Positions 8,949 through 21,234 of a stretch of DNA of 64,000 nt are shown here, piece by piece. Location of the stretch: NCBI GenBank assembly GCA_009602725.1, contig WELB01000080.1:516795-580794 (forward strand). The letters are read 5' to 3'. The position numbers were made by a program, and so were the translations under genes. The notes beneath the pieces are model-generated. The model saw only the letters and a program-made list of their open reading frames with translations. It was not told where the DNA came from and ran no database searches. Origin of the DNA: Spirogloea muscicola (taxonomy: Eukaryota > Streptophyta > Zygnematophyceae > Spirogloeales > Spirogloeaceae). The first letter of the stretch is position 1. Each line of letters starts with the position of its first letter.

Positions 8949-11900
8949 TTAGGATGGCCGCTCCGAGGCCGTCGGCTTGGGTTTGGTGGGGTGTGCTGCG
9001 TGGAACTCGCGAACTGCCGCCGGGGCGTGCCCCAAGTGCGAAGCAGGCTCCCAGGTGTCGTCGTTGGCGCCGTAGCCCCGCCACCGGACGAGGTACTGCA
9101 GGCGCCCGCGGTGGAAGCGGGAGTTCAGGACGGCCGCGACCTCGTACTCGTCGTCGCCATCCACGCGGACCGGAGGCGGGGGAGCTTGGTGGCGGCCGGG
9201 GAAGGTGTTGCTGGCGTACGGCTCCAGGAGGCACACATGGAAGACGTTGTGGAGCCGCGCACGAGGTCCTAGGTCAAGCCGGTAAGCCCGCAGGCCAACC
9301 TTCTCCAGGATAGGGTAGGGGCCGAGCCGCTTGAAGTCTAGCTTGGAGTTAGGGCGGGAGCTCGTGATGTGGCGCCGGAGGAGCCACACCTTGTCGCCGG
9401 GGGCGTACTCGGGTGCCGGGAGATGGCGCTGGTCGTAGTAGCGCGACTGGAGTTGTTGCGCTTGCTGCAGAGCGGTCTTGAGGTGGGTCTGCGTCTCTGC
9501 CAATGCATGGAGGTAGTCGGCGGCGTGAGGTACTAGATCCGCCCGGGTGGGAGCAATGGTGGTCGCTGGGTGGTAGCCGTAGTTAGCGTAGAAGGGGGTC
9601 CGCTTGATGGATACGTGGAACGAGTTGTTGTAGGAGAACTCTGCAAGGGGAAGGAGTTGTGCCCAGTCGTCTTGCTGGTAGGAGCAGTAGGCTCGTAGGT
9701 ATTGTTCCAGCACTTGATTGACTCGCTCGGTTTGACCGTCCGACTGTGGGTGGTGCGCAGTAGAGAGTGAACTGTGGATGCCGCACGCCTTGAGTAGGTG
9801 TCGCCAGAACTGGGAGGTGAAGAGGCGGTCGCGATCGCTCACGATGTCCGAAGGGAAGCCATGGAGCTTGAAGACATGGTGTAGGAAGAGCTGGGCGATG
9901 TGAGGAGCCGGATCCTTCTTGCAGCATGGGATGAAGTGCGCCATCTTGGTGAGTCGGTCCACCACCACCAGGATGGTGTCATAGCCGGAAGACAAGGGGA
10001 GATCCGTGATGAAGTCGCAGGAGATGGAAGCCCAAGGGCGTCGTGGAATGGGTAAGGGCTGGAGGAGTCCGTAAGGGGCATGCCGAGGGGTCTTGATCCT
10101 GTTGCAAGTGTCGCAGGTTTTCACGTACTCGTTGATGAAGTCTCTCATGCCTGGCCAGAAGTAGTGTCGACAGAGTTGCTCGTGGGTCTTCGATTGTCCA
10201 TAGTGTCCCGCTTGTGGGGAGTCGTGGTGTTGTCGCAGCAGCTGCAGCTTGAGGGGGAGCGAGTTGGGGATGAAGAGCCGGTTGTTGTAGAGTAGGAGGC
10301 CGTTGTGGAGGGAGTAGGAAGCGAGGTCGTCCGGAGAAGGAGAGGCGGGGTGGAGCAGACGGTTGATGTAGAGCTGACATTGTGGATCTTGTTGCTGGGC
10401 TGTTTTGATTTGCTGATGCAATTGTGGATTGGAGAATGTGAAGGTGGCGCAGAGACGAAGAGGAACTGGACATGGTTGGACCGATGAGGATGCCGATTCA
10501 TAGTCGGGGCGGCGAGAGAGGGCGTCCGCCTTCCCGTGGGAGCTGCCTCGGCGATATTCGATGATGAAGTCGAAACCTGCCAGGTACTCCGCCCATCGAG
10601 CTTGTCGGCGCGAGAGTTGTTTGAGATTGTTGAAGTACACAAGGTTTTTGTGGTCGCTGAACACCCGGATGGTCGCGGAGGCGCCTTCTAGATACGCGCG
10701 CCAGTGCTTGAAAGCTTGGACAATGGCAAGAAGCTCTTTATCATGGATGGGATAGTTGATTTCCGCAGGATTGAGTTTCCGACTGTAGTAGGCCACTGGA
10801 TGCAGAACCTTTTTGTCGTCCCGTTGCGACAGGATGCAGCCGATTGCGTAGTCTGACGCGTCGGTTTCCACGATGCTCTCTCGTGCAGGGTCGAAATGGG
10901 AGAGGACAGGCGCTGAAGCGAAAGTCTTCTTGAGGAAATCAAATGCGGTTTGAGCGGCTGGAGTCCACTGGAACTTGGTACCACGTTGCGTGAGCACGGT
11001 GAGCGGAATGGTGACTTGGGCGTAGTTCTTGACGAAGCGTCGGTAGAAGTTGGCGAAACCGAGGAATTGTTGCACGTGTCGAAGGGTCTGCGGGGTTGGC
11101 CATGCCAGGACTGCTTCCACCTTACTTGGGGCCATGTGAACGCCTTGGGAGGTGATGGTGTAGCCCAAAAACTCGATTTCCTCCACGTGGAACTCGCACT
11201 TCTCCGCCTTAGCGTACAATCCCGCGTTTCGAAGCTTGCCGAGTATTTGACGCACATGATGGGTATGCTCGTCCATTGTTTTAGAGAAGATGAGGATGTC
11301 GTCCAGGTACACCACGCAGAAGTCGTCAAGGTAGTCTCGTAGGGTCTCATTCATGAACCGCTGGAACGTCGCAGGTGCATTTGTGAGACCAAAGGGCATC
11401 ACAAGGTACTCGTAGTGGCCATAGCGGGTCCTGAAGGCCGTCTTCCATTCCTCACCCGAAGCGATCCGGACCAACTGGTAAGCGTTCCTCAAGTCCACTT
11501 CTGTGAAGATCTTTGCATCTCGTACCCGGTCCAACAGCTCCGAGATCAGAGGGAGAGGATGCCGGTCTTTGATGGTGATGGCATTGAGTGCGCGGTAGTC
11601 CACGCAAGGCCGTAAGGTGCCGTCCTTCTTTTTCACAAACAGGATTGGAGCCCCAGCCGGAGAATGGGATGGACGGATCCAACCCTTGGCGAGACTCTCC
11701 TCGAGGTACGCCTTCAGAGTCTTGAGTTCCACCTCCGAGAGGGAGTAGATGGGCCCCCAAGGTGGTTGTCGGTCGGGGACCAATGGAATGGAGTGGTCGT
11801 AGGCACGGTGAGGGGGAAGGCTGTCAGCCTTTCGCTTGGAGAAGACGTCGAGGAAGTCATGGTACTCCTTGGGGATGGGCGCTGACGAGTCCACTTTGAC

Positions 11901-12596
11901 GCCGTGTGGTGCAGGAATCTTTTCGCATTGTGTCGTTGACGCGATCATGCCGTGAGGGGGTCGCCGTTGCGGGCGAGCACGTCGAGAGTTGTGTCTTCCT
12001 GTCGCGGTTGAGGGCAAGTTCTGTTTGAGGCAAAACTGTTGGCAGTACTCTGAGCAGAAGGACAGGTGGTGCCGCCGCCAGTCGATGCCGACGTTGTGTT
12101 GACGTAGCCAGTCGATGCCAAGTACAACAGGTTGATGTCCAAGGGTCGTGACGTTGAGACAAATCTGCTCCGTGTGGGCGTAGTCCGGAATTGTCATGCA
12201 CAGTGGGATGGTCTCTTGGGTGATGTCGCCAGAAGCAATGGGCCGTCCGTCGATGACTTCCAAGGGCAAGCTGATCCCCTTGGTTAGAAGGGGAACGTGA
12301 TGCCGGCGTGCAAAGTCGCGGTCGATGAAAGAGTGCGTGGCCCCACTGTCGATGAGAGCGAATGCTTGGATCCTCGTTCCTCCATGTTGGTGCAGGTTGA
12401 CGTCGATGACGAGCTGTCGCGAGCGAACGTGCGAAGAGGTGCGGGTAGCGCCCAGGTAGGCCCTCCCTGTCAGTCCTGGGCGCCATCGTTTCCCGTTTGG
12501 AGCTCTTCCACGGGGGTTGTTGCAGACAGTCGTCCTCGGTTGCTCTTGCGGGGACAGTTGATGGCCACGTGATTTGCTTCTCCGCAGTAGAGGCAC
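8949..12596 (-). mobile_element. gypsy-1 pol: protease, reverse transcriptase, RNase H, integrase, chromodomain
   Basis: An open frame of 1215 codons. Protease LIDSGATHSFI is at about residues 81-91. RT follows with KKKDGTLRPCVDYRALN and YLDDILIFS at about 430. RNase H has ETDASDYAIGCILSQ. The integrase HHCC zinc finger runs from HHDSPQAGHYGQ to CDTCNRIKTPRH, and its core has SCDFITDLP and SDRDRLFTSQFW. The C-terminal chromodomain includes YLVRWRGYGANDDTWEP. Pol lies in the -1 frame relative to gag and overlaps it by 127 bases. Reaching pol by frameshift or reinitiation is usual in this superfamily. Confidence 0.95.
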
Positions 12597-13471
12597 AAGC
12601 GCATACTGCGACGACGTTCCTTCTCCTCCGCAGTTAGCGGCTGGAAACGAGGCCTGACTCCATCAATGTCCATCGGCGAAGGACGCGTTGCCGGTGGTGT
12701 CTCTTGGGTCGCTCGCGGCGGGGGCGGACGCGAACCTGAAGGTGGTTGCCGTTCCAGTCGGCGCTCTTGCAGACGGTTGTCCAGGCGAATCGCAAGCTCC
12801 ATCAACTCAGCGAGGGAGGTAGGTTTGTCGGCCTTGCACAACTCATCTTTGATCATGTCCTTGAGGCCGTTGTAGAAGTGAAACCGGAGGGCCGAGTCGT
12901 TCCAGTCGAGTGAGGTGCAGATTCGCATGAAGTCCGACGCGTAGGTCGCCGCTGACGTGGTCTGACGCAAGGTGCCCAGTTGTCGTTCCGCAGATGACGC
13001 CTCATCCGGGTCCCCAAAAACCCTTCGAAGTTCTCCAAGGAAGAGTTGAAGATCCAGCAGTACGGGACTGGGAGGGTGCTGATCCAGCAGCGGCTGCACC
13101 CATCGGAACGCGGAGCCTCGAAGGTAGGAAGCCGCGTAGATGCATTTGGCGTATTCGGTGGTGAGCACAGATGGCTGAGCTGCCACCGCCATCCTGACTT
13201 GTGTCACGAAGTCACGAAGGGCTGACTTTTTGCCCTCAAACGGCGCCGGGTCGTTGATGCGCAGGTCTCGAGTGAGGAGAGGCGCCGCAGGCGGGACAGG
13301 TGGAGCGTCGGGGCTGGGTATTGCAGTGAGCCGCTCAAGCAGGTGCGTGATCGTTGCCAGCTTCGTGGTGGTCTCAGTGCGGAAGCCTTGTAGGTCCACC
13401 ACGTTTTCGGCAAGGACTTGCAGCTTGCTCAGGTCGTCAGTGGTTAAGGTGACCTCTCGCGGGGCTGCCAT
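12470..13471 (-). mobile_element. gypsy-1 gag
   Basis: The frame starts at the ATG at 13471 (MAAPREVTL), just inside the 5' LTR, and runs for about 333 codons. It has a coiled N-terminal part, a retrotrans_gag core (FRWVQPLLDQH, RRVFGDPDEASSAERQL, FYNGLKDMIKDEL) and a CCHC zinc knuckle CLYCGEANHVAINC near the C-terminus, followed by a basic tail. It packages element RNA into virus-like particles. Confidence 0.93.
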
Positions 13472-13518
13472 GACTTGCAAGGCACGGCGCTCGCTCGCAG
13501 GTTGGATCTCCAGCAATA

Positions 13519-13893
13519 TGTAAGGCGGCGGGCGGAGGCCCGGGGCCTTAGGACGCGGAGCTGGACTGCAAGCGAGGATCAAGAGACTGGAAGCACGATG
13601 CACAAGGCGTCTTGGATTACTGGAGGGGCAAGAGTACAGAGAGCTCGAGAGGTGAGCAGGCAGGATACAGATTGCTGGAGATGGGGGCCCAAGAGGGGCC
13701 CCCCTCGTTATATAGCCTAGCCTCACTAGGGCCTCTGTAAAGATCTAGAAGTTGCAGGAGGACGTTCCCATGCCCGGGGTCCCTCGGGAACCCTCTAGAG
13801 GAGCCCAGATTAGGGTTAGGGCTGACTAGGCTGGATTTAGGCTTAGGGCGCGGGGCGCCGGCTCGAGCTCGGGCTAGGGCGCGATTCATGACA
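13519..13893 (-). repeat. gypsy-1 5' LTR
   Basis: Nearly identical to 8564-8937. In element orientation the internal side continues as TATTGC then TGGAGATCCAACC. The TGG there may start a primer site, but I could not match it to a tRNA. Confidence 0.95.
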
Positions 13894-14872
13894 GGCCAGA
13901 CCCCCGGCTGAGCTGACAAATTGGGATTTGCCGAGAAGCCTTACAGGCCATATTTTTTTGCACAAGACCTTGTTCAGTCCTGTTGGGCTGGCATCTCACA
14001 GCCATTGTCTACATTCGCTTCATCTTGTTGCTACTTGGTTGTAGGCGTGTCAACCTGAAATGGCCATCACGCCTGGCCCGAGGGGCTCCGCATAGAAAAT
14101 CAAGCTCTTCCGGAGGGGGCAAGGGCTGAGAAAACCCAGCTCGAAAAAAATGGACAGTGTTTTGAAGTGGCCAAACAGCGTTAGATTACACAGCTATGCA
14201 AGTACCACGAGGATATAATCGCTTACTTTTATCTTCCACAAGCACAGATAGTAGCAGCTGGAAAGCAGTTCCCCAGATAGCCAGCGGCGGCAGCTAGAGC
14301 ACAGCGAGCTCTCAGATGCAAGGCGTAGGGCATGGACGGTTGGAGGATAATAGACTGCCGCACGCGGTACACCTGGACTAGCGAGCCAGCAGCTTTGAAG
14401 TCAGCCTGCTCGCGATGCTGCCCTCGAGACACCGCGCGGAACGCAAGCCATTCAGCAAATCCAGCCACTAAGACCCCAACGCCCCTGAAAGTTGATGGCC
14501 AGGGGGAGTGGAGGTCGACCTCTCGGATGGTCTTCGCACTTAGCTACTTGCCAATTGCGGCATTCATTGCTTCATGCCCAGCCTCTTTTGACCCCGCTTT
14601 GGAGTGATCGAGTACATACATGGCAACGAAAACATATGATGCGCGGGCCCCCGCTCGGCAAGGTGGCCACCAGGTTGAACCTCGCACATGTGATCTGTCA
14701 GGCCTGCTCTGATTGGGCATGATGGACGTGTTCCCAGCAGCCACGCTATATTTCGTCTCAGTAGAAAGCCGCAAATGGCTTTCCTTCGGAGGTCGTGAAC
14801 CGCGCTTTCCTCGCGTCCGGGTGCACAGTGGAGGACGTGCACCGCCACTTTCATTTCATCTGTCTCCCGTTT
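13894..14872. other. Spacer with no recognised gene
   Basis: After the GGCCA duplication come about 970 bp without a recognisable protein, RNA or repeat end. Short open frames on both strands (for example 14229-14468 and 14564-14902, minus) show no family motif. This may be old transposon sequence. Confidence 0.5.
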
Positions 14873-15518
14873 TGTAACGTTCCCGCCGTTAGGGCGTGCC
14901 AACGTTGCGGGATACCTTCCAGTGTCGTCTCGTCACGTTGGGGCGTGTCAACGGTGCCGGTCGATCCGCTGCACCCTGTGTGGCTATTCCAGATGTCGGG
15001 CTCGCTCTTGGGCGAGCCCCGCCGAGGGTGGGCCCTTGGGGCTCCCCGCGTCACACACGCTATTTCGTGTCCCCATTGTTGGGCCCGTCCTTCCGAAGGT
15101 CGGCCCTGGGACGACCCTCGTCACACCCTCGGGGTAGGGGTGGCAGGTGGAACGCTATCTGTAGCCGGCCGAGGCCAGACTGGTGAGTCGGACCAACGCC
15201 CGAGAGAGACACAGCCCGCTGCTGCCTAGCCAGCCCCGCTGCTGCCTGCTGCTGCCGCCGCCGCCACAGCTTTGCTGCTGCCGCCTACTGCCAGCCTGTC
15301 GCCGCAGCTCATCGCTGCGGGCCCTGCCGGCTCTCTGTAAGTCTATTGGTAGAGTCACCGCCCTAGGGCGGTGCTCAGGGTAAGACTTCCGCTGCACTCT
15401 GTGCGCGTATGTTCGTTGGCGTTCTCCTGTATGAGGGTTGTCTCCAAAACACCCAATGCTCGAATCCAAACCAGGGCACCCTGACTCTAACTGTGTGATT
15501 AGATGCAGAGATGTCAAA
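14873..15518 (+). repeat. Gypsy LTR, family A copy 1 (5' LTR)
   Basis: Begins TGTAACGTTCCCGCC and ends GATGTCAAA. It is closely related to 32508-33154. Downstream it runs straight into the leader module seen behind other gypsy 5' LTRs, so it is read as a 5' LTR. No flanking duplication was seen. Confidence 0.8.
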
Positions 15519-17973
15519 GAGGAGGCCTTGCATCTTGCTAGCCTCGTCTTCTGTGATGATACGGCTGATAATGCAAGGTTCCTTTTGATGCTCTGGCACG
15601 ACTGCTCTTTTGTGACTTAAGACCATTGCCAGAGCGTACCCGTGGATCTGCATCGGCGCGCTAATTGGAGCTGTGATCCACTCGCCCGCTGCATCCACTC
15701 ATCCGGGGTCGGCCAAAGACCTCCACCCCGTGGCAATCGTAATTGCCAGGTCAGTACTTCGCCTGCGTAACCACCTGCGGGCGGCGGATCCGCCTGTCTC
15801 TTGACAAGGAGGTGAAACCGACCGCCGATGGGCGGCAAAGTCTGGCTATGTGCCAGAAAACTGGTCCGTACTCCAGTCCTGGCCGTTCCCTCAGCTGCTT
15901 GTGCTGCTTTGGATTTTGGGGGTATGACTTGTGCGCTATCATGATTGCTTTGCTTGCTTGGGCGCCCCCCCGTCTTGCTCGGCAACATTCTGGTAGTGTT
16001 GCCTCAGCAGTGTGTCTTATGCCAATAAGTGACTTGTTCCATCACGTGTGATGGTGTGAAGGCATGGAGTCTGCTGACACGAGTGCGCAACCTAGTCCTC
16101 TGCCGGCAGTACCACCGGCTGTGGTCGAGAAGATGGTTGTGAGATGGCGGAGCTGCGAGCGCCTGGCTCGGACGGCCTGACATCCGCCGAGGCGCGGCGC
16201 CTTGAGCACCTTAGAGGCTGCAATCCCGAGTTTGGATCCGCTGGTGAACCCTGTGTTGAGGTTGTTACGCGAAGAGGTGCTGTGCGAACACTGATTGCCC
16301 GTATGTGCGCGGGTGAGCAGCGGGTGTGCCGCCTCACGGTGAAAATAAGCCATGGCGCACGGCTGGGCCTGTCCAGCCGTGCCAGCCTGCCAAGTATGAT
16401 GGATGGGCAGAGCAACCTCGCCGCCTGGCTCCGTGAGTTGAACGTGTGGTCTGTGCTGTGTGAAGCATCTGTACCATCCCGTGTGGGAATCGTGACCACG
16501 TACCTCACGGCGGAGTCCGCAACTGTTTGGGAATCCACGAAGTCGTCCTTTCACCCTAGCGTATCTGATCACTTGGGACTTCTTCACCCGCTCACTTACC
16601 ATTCAGTGCAGAGAGGTGCGTGCGGAGCTCAATGCCCGCAATGTAAGGTCGACATGCACAAAACTGTGTCATGATCTGGCAACAGCTTGTGGGTGTTAAG
16701 TGGCGTGTGTGCCACTGCGTCCTTGCTTGGCGCTGAACGACATGTTCGTTCTTGTCAATGTGGTGATTGTCGCTTGTGTTTTCACAGAGACGCTCCCTAT
16801 GTGACAGCTATCAGCTGTGCTGCTAGTCAGCACGGGCTAGTCGGGATCCATCAGTCTTGTGCAACTTGGGCTATGGTGTGGTATAGCCCAACCCAAGCTG
16901 GCCTAGCTGTGGCTTTATGCCCGTGGAACTTTGTTGTGAGATCGGCACAGTGTGATGCCTCGGCATGGGTGAACCCTGTTGTAGTACTCACCTTGTCGTA
17001 TCTCTGGTGTTGGCGGCCGGTGCGCCCTCACCCTGGTTTGTGCATTGGCACACTCCACAATGTACTGGAAGCATCATGGTGCTTTTCCCACAGTGAGAAG
17101 AGGAATGTGGCTGGCCGCCATCCTCATTGACCTAGAGGCGTTTGTTGCCCTGGTCAGTAGCACCTCGGTGTCATCTACTTCCATTGCAAGTCCATGGCTC
17201 TCCATAGCTGTTGATGGTGGTATCACGGCTACGGGCTAAGTGGGTGTGCTGAGGCAGGGTTGGCGAATGTTGTTAATGCGCCCTGTAGCACCTGCTGCCT
17301 GGAACTCTCTTCACTTCTATACTCACTGCGGTGCCTACGTATCAAGCCACGTGAATCGGGTATGGAAGAGACCAGGTCTGGCTCTGTGTCCTGCTCGAGT
17401 GATCTGTCTGTAAGCCCGCATGCTGAGTAGTGAAGATTGCGCCATTGGCCCGGCTATGTGCCTGAGTATCTCTGTGCACTCGAGGTGTAAGCTGCCGGCA
17501 TGTGATGCCTCCGGCTGGCTAGTGCATTTTGGGTACTCTGGGGAAATGCTCATCTCTGCCATCGGTTGTCAAAGGGTTGACCTGTATGGGAGTTCTTTGA
17601 CCAGCATCCTGGCAGTCTGAGCCGAGAAGCTGTATTAGAAGACGTAGTCTCACATGGATCCAGCTTTGGCTGTGTATCTCATTGTGAAGATGCGCACAGA
17701 GTCCCCCATGACTCTGCAGTGAGTGTTGTACTCACGTAGTGTGGCTCTTGACAAATTGTCGTGCGGTGCACCCATTCTTTTCATTGTGAAGAAGGCTGGT
17801 CTTCGGATGTGCATCGAGTATGAGCTATAAACAAGGTCACTGTCAAGATAACAGACCTTTTGCTTAGCATTAATGATCTGTGAAGTCGTCTTGCAGGAGC
17901 TCATGTGTATAGCTCCCCCGCTTTGCAAAGTGGTGATGACCATTTGCGTCTCACACCTGAGGAAGTCCCGTAT

Positions 17974-18719
17974 TTCAACGTTCCCCGGTTTGTAAGTGCC
18001 TAACGGTGTCGTTCACGCTTACATGATGTTCTTTTGGCCGTTCGTCCCGTTCGAGGTGACGAGCCGCCCTGGCAATCGTGCCGTTGTCGTTCCGTCCGGG
18101 CTCGTCCAGGAGGCCTGGCATGCTCCCGTCATGCTCAGTCACACATGCTCGGCAGCATGTGTGGGCCCGGACGCCCCCGGCGGCATGGCCGCCCGCGGCC
18201 ATGCCTGGCGGCATGCCCCGCCGCGGCCATGCTCGGCGCCATGCCCGCCTCGGCCATGCTCGGCGCCATGGCGCCTGCTGGAGACAGCTCATGGTTCCCT
18301 CGTCAGGCACGCTCCTCGCGGACGAGCCTTGGGGCGACCCCCATACACCCTGGAGGGAGGATGGCACGGAGGAGCACTTGCTATTGCTCGAGCAGAGAGA
18401 GACCCGACCTCCGGCCGGGGAGTCAGTGAAGCTCTAAGAGGCGCAGCGCAGCCTTGCTGCTGCCTGCTGCTGTAGACTGGTGCCCCGCGCGGCTCGTTGC
18501 CGGCTCGTCTTGAGGACCTCGGCGGCGTCCCGCGAGAGGTAAGTCTGCAGCGAGTGCCCATGGGTGGACCTGCTGCTTAGCGGCAGCACAGCACCACAGG
18601 GCAAGTCTTCCGCTGTGTTGGAGTGCTTCTCGTGGCGGGTAATTGTCTAAATCCCCAAGCACTCAATCCAATAAGGACACATTTGGCTCTAACCTGCCTG
18701 CTTAGGTCCGAACGTTACA
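17974..18719 (+). repeat. Gypsy LTR, family B copy 1
   Basis: Homologous to 28331-29071 along its length, including the GCATG/CATGC-rich middle and the GGAGACAGCTCATG segment. It interrupts decayed RT-like sequence. The left edge is eroded and no target-site duplication was found. Confidence 0.75.
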
Positions 18720-20028
18720 TACTTGGCTTCTTGTAGGCCGCTCGGCTACTTCTGATGCAAGATGCTCCGTTCTGGTTTCACGAAAATAACTTGCCACGTG
18801 TCAGGTTGTGATGATGAAAGTCTTTGACCCCTACTGTGTGACTCTGTGCTGGTTGACTTGATGGCAGACTGGTGTTCTGGGAAACGCCTGAGGATCACGT
18901 ACTGCACCTGCAGCATGTATTGCAATTGCTGCTTGCAAATCAAGCATATGCCAACTATGTGTAACCAGCCGAAACATACATAGGGCAAGTTGTGATTAAA
19001 GGCGGGGTTTGCGTCAACCCCACCAGTAAAGGAATGTAGTAGTCAATGTGCCACGGAATGTATCACAATTGCGTTACTTCTTGGGATTTGGAAAACTACT
19101 TCCGTAAGTTCCTGTACAGATGCAGAAGTACGGCATCTCCTCTTACGAAGCTCACTGGTAAGGACGTGAGCTGGGTATGGACGTCCAAATGCCAGAGGGC
19201 ATTTTAGATATGAAACTGGGTCCTGGTGCATCCACCGGTTCTTGCCTTTGTCTCGAGAAGGCGTGCCATTTGAAGTAGTGACGCCTCTTTGATCGGCACT
19301 GTTGCTATTCTCTTGCAGGAGGGTCACCCCGTAGCAGTTGAAGGTAAGCCTGCTTTGTCCTGCAGAGCGTAACTTCGCTACGGGAGAGCGAGAGCTCCTT
19401 GCTACTGTGTACATCACCCGCGTGTGGCGATGCAATCTCGTGGATTTTGAATCAACGGTTGTATGGGGACATTGCCCGTTGACTACTTTCACACACAACA
19501 GCAATTGAGCAGGCGTCAAGCACCGTGAGCTAAATGCATGGCCACGTTTCGTTTCCAGTGATCGTACCGCTCTGGAAGTACATGTTGCGGATCTGGTGAG
19601 ACGCAACATTGCAGGGGCTGCTGTGGCGGCTGTCTTGCGCGCTTCAAGGGGTCAGACCACAGACGTGCGGCCTACACGTGGAGCTGCTCGGCAGTCCATC
19701 GCAACCTCTCTGAGCTGTATGTGCGAATTCGTGATGAGTATGGCACAGACCCATGGTATGCAAGTGAAAGCAATACACGCACGCTAGTGAATGACCAAGG
19801 CTTTTGGTGGCGAGGTGACGGCATTATAGTCCCTGACTGCATTTCTTTGCGCAGCAGTATCTTGCAAGAACTGCATGAGCCTCCATGTAGTGGTCATCTG
19901 GGTATGGAAAGACAAACACAGCTGTCCAGCTTCTCTTTTGGTGGGCGGACTTGAAAGTCAATTGGAGTCTTTTGTGTCCTCGACGTTGTCCTCATCGACG
20001 CATTCCAACCAGGGGCACCCACACCGAC

Positions 20029-20748
20029 TGTGGCGTCCTGATCCCTATACATGCAGTTAGGGGTTAGTACGCCCTTATTGAGATCGAACCTAGGGGGTTT
20101 AGGAATTACCCCCCTACATAGTGGAGCGCCAACGCACACGGTGTACTCAAGTGCATCACATAGCACAGCGGAAGTCTTACCCTGAGGCGCCGCCAGAAGG
20201 CAGCGACTCGGGCTGGGATAAGTAGCTGGCCCCAGATGGGGCGCAACCGTGGCACTTACGAAGAGCCGCCGATGTTGCAGCGACGGGCTGCAGCGACAGG
20301 CTGGGCAGCAGACGGCAGCAGCAGAGCTGGGGCGGCGGCTGCGGCAGCAGGCAAGCAGGGCTATGCCTCTCTTTGGGCGTCACTGGTTCGACTAACGAGT
20401 CTGGCCTCGGCTTACTACTTATAGCGTTCCACCTGCCACCCTCCCCGGAGGTGTGACGAGGGTAGCCCCAAGGTCCGGACCCAAAGGAGCGGACCAGTAC
20501 AAATGGGTTTATGACTGGCGCGGGTTGCCCCCAAGGTCCGGCCCCTGGAAGAGCGGACCCGCACAATGAGGAAACAGCGGGGCGTCCTGCGCGTACTGTG
20601 GGCTGCGCGTGGCGCGAGCCTGACGAACAGGAAGACAAGTCCAGGGGACTGGCGCGTGCAGCGCGTGACTGGCGCGTGGCGCGCATGACTGGCGCGTGAA
20701 GCGCACTTACTGGCACCGTTTGGCTCCTACAAACGGGGGGACGATACA
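20029..20748 (-). repeat. Solo LTR, family E copy 1, with target-site duplication
   Basis: A 720-bp LTR with CCGAC on both sides (20024-20028 and 20749-20753). In plus view it runs from TGTGGCGTCCTG to GGGGACGATACA. It has no internal sequence, so it is the product of LTR-LTR recombination after insertion. Confidence 0.85.
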
Positions 20749-21234
20749 CCGACTGTGCCAGGTCGGGCGACATATCATGCGGAGAGGAAGAAGGAGAGGC
20801 ACTATAATGACCACCCCAGGGCGACCACTACTTCCCGAGCGCCATGGACGTATACGGCGGCTACGGAACGAAGTGGTCTTCCCTCCTCCATCGCCTGGCA
20901 CTGCATGTTGATGGCCGCCGACGTATGGGCGGGTAGCTTAGGCCATTCTAGCGTCCCGTAAGCCATCGTTGCATGCTATGGTATGCGGCTATCATTGCGT
21001 CTGCAGCGCTCCCAGGCACTCGCGATTCACCAGCGTGCTGGTCGTGCATTAGCCCAGGCTAGTGGCTTCTGTGGTGGTGGTTTGGCTCCTCAGAAGAGCT
21101 TGACAAGCTCTTCTGCATGTGCTCACTCGGGGATATTAGTGTCCCCCTTAGCCAGCTCATTACCCACTTAACAAGACATTTGTAAGGCTAAAGTTGGCCT
21201 CCCGTCCAATTTCATGCGCACCGCGCGCCTTCCC

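Larger units (their letters stand above)
8564..13893 (-). mobile_element. Ty3/gypsy chromovirus, looks whole and young (gypsy-1)
   Basis: A 5.33-kb element with LTRs of 374 and 375 bp and an exact target-site duplication GGCCA (8559-8563 and 13894-13898). Order in minus orientation: 5' LTR 13519-13893, gag 12470-13471, pol 8949-12596, 3' LTR 8564-8937. Both reading frames are long and uninterrupted. The two LTRs differ by about two substitutions and one single-base indel, so the insertion is recent. The integrase ends in a chromodomain, which places it among chromoviruses. Confidence 0.96.

Noticed and set aside
18034-18475. Several overlapping open frames of 90-160 codons in LTR B
   Set aside because: GC-rich, CATG/GGCATG-repetitive LTR sequence is open in many frames at once, and no domain is visible.
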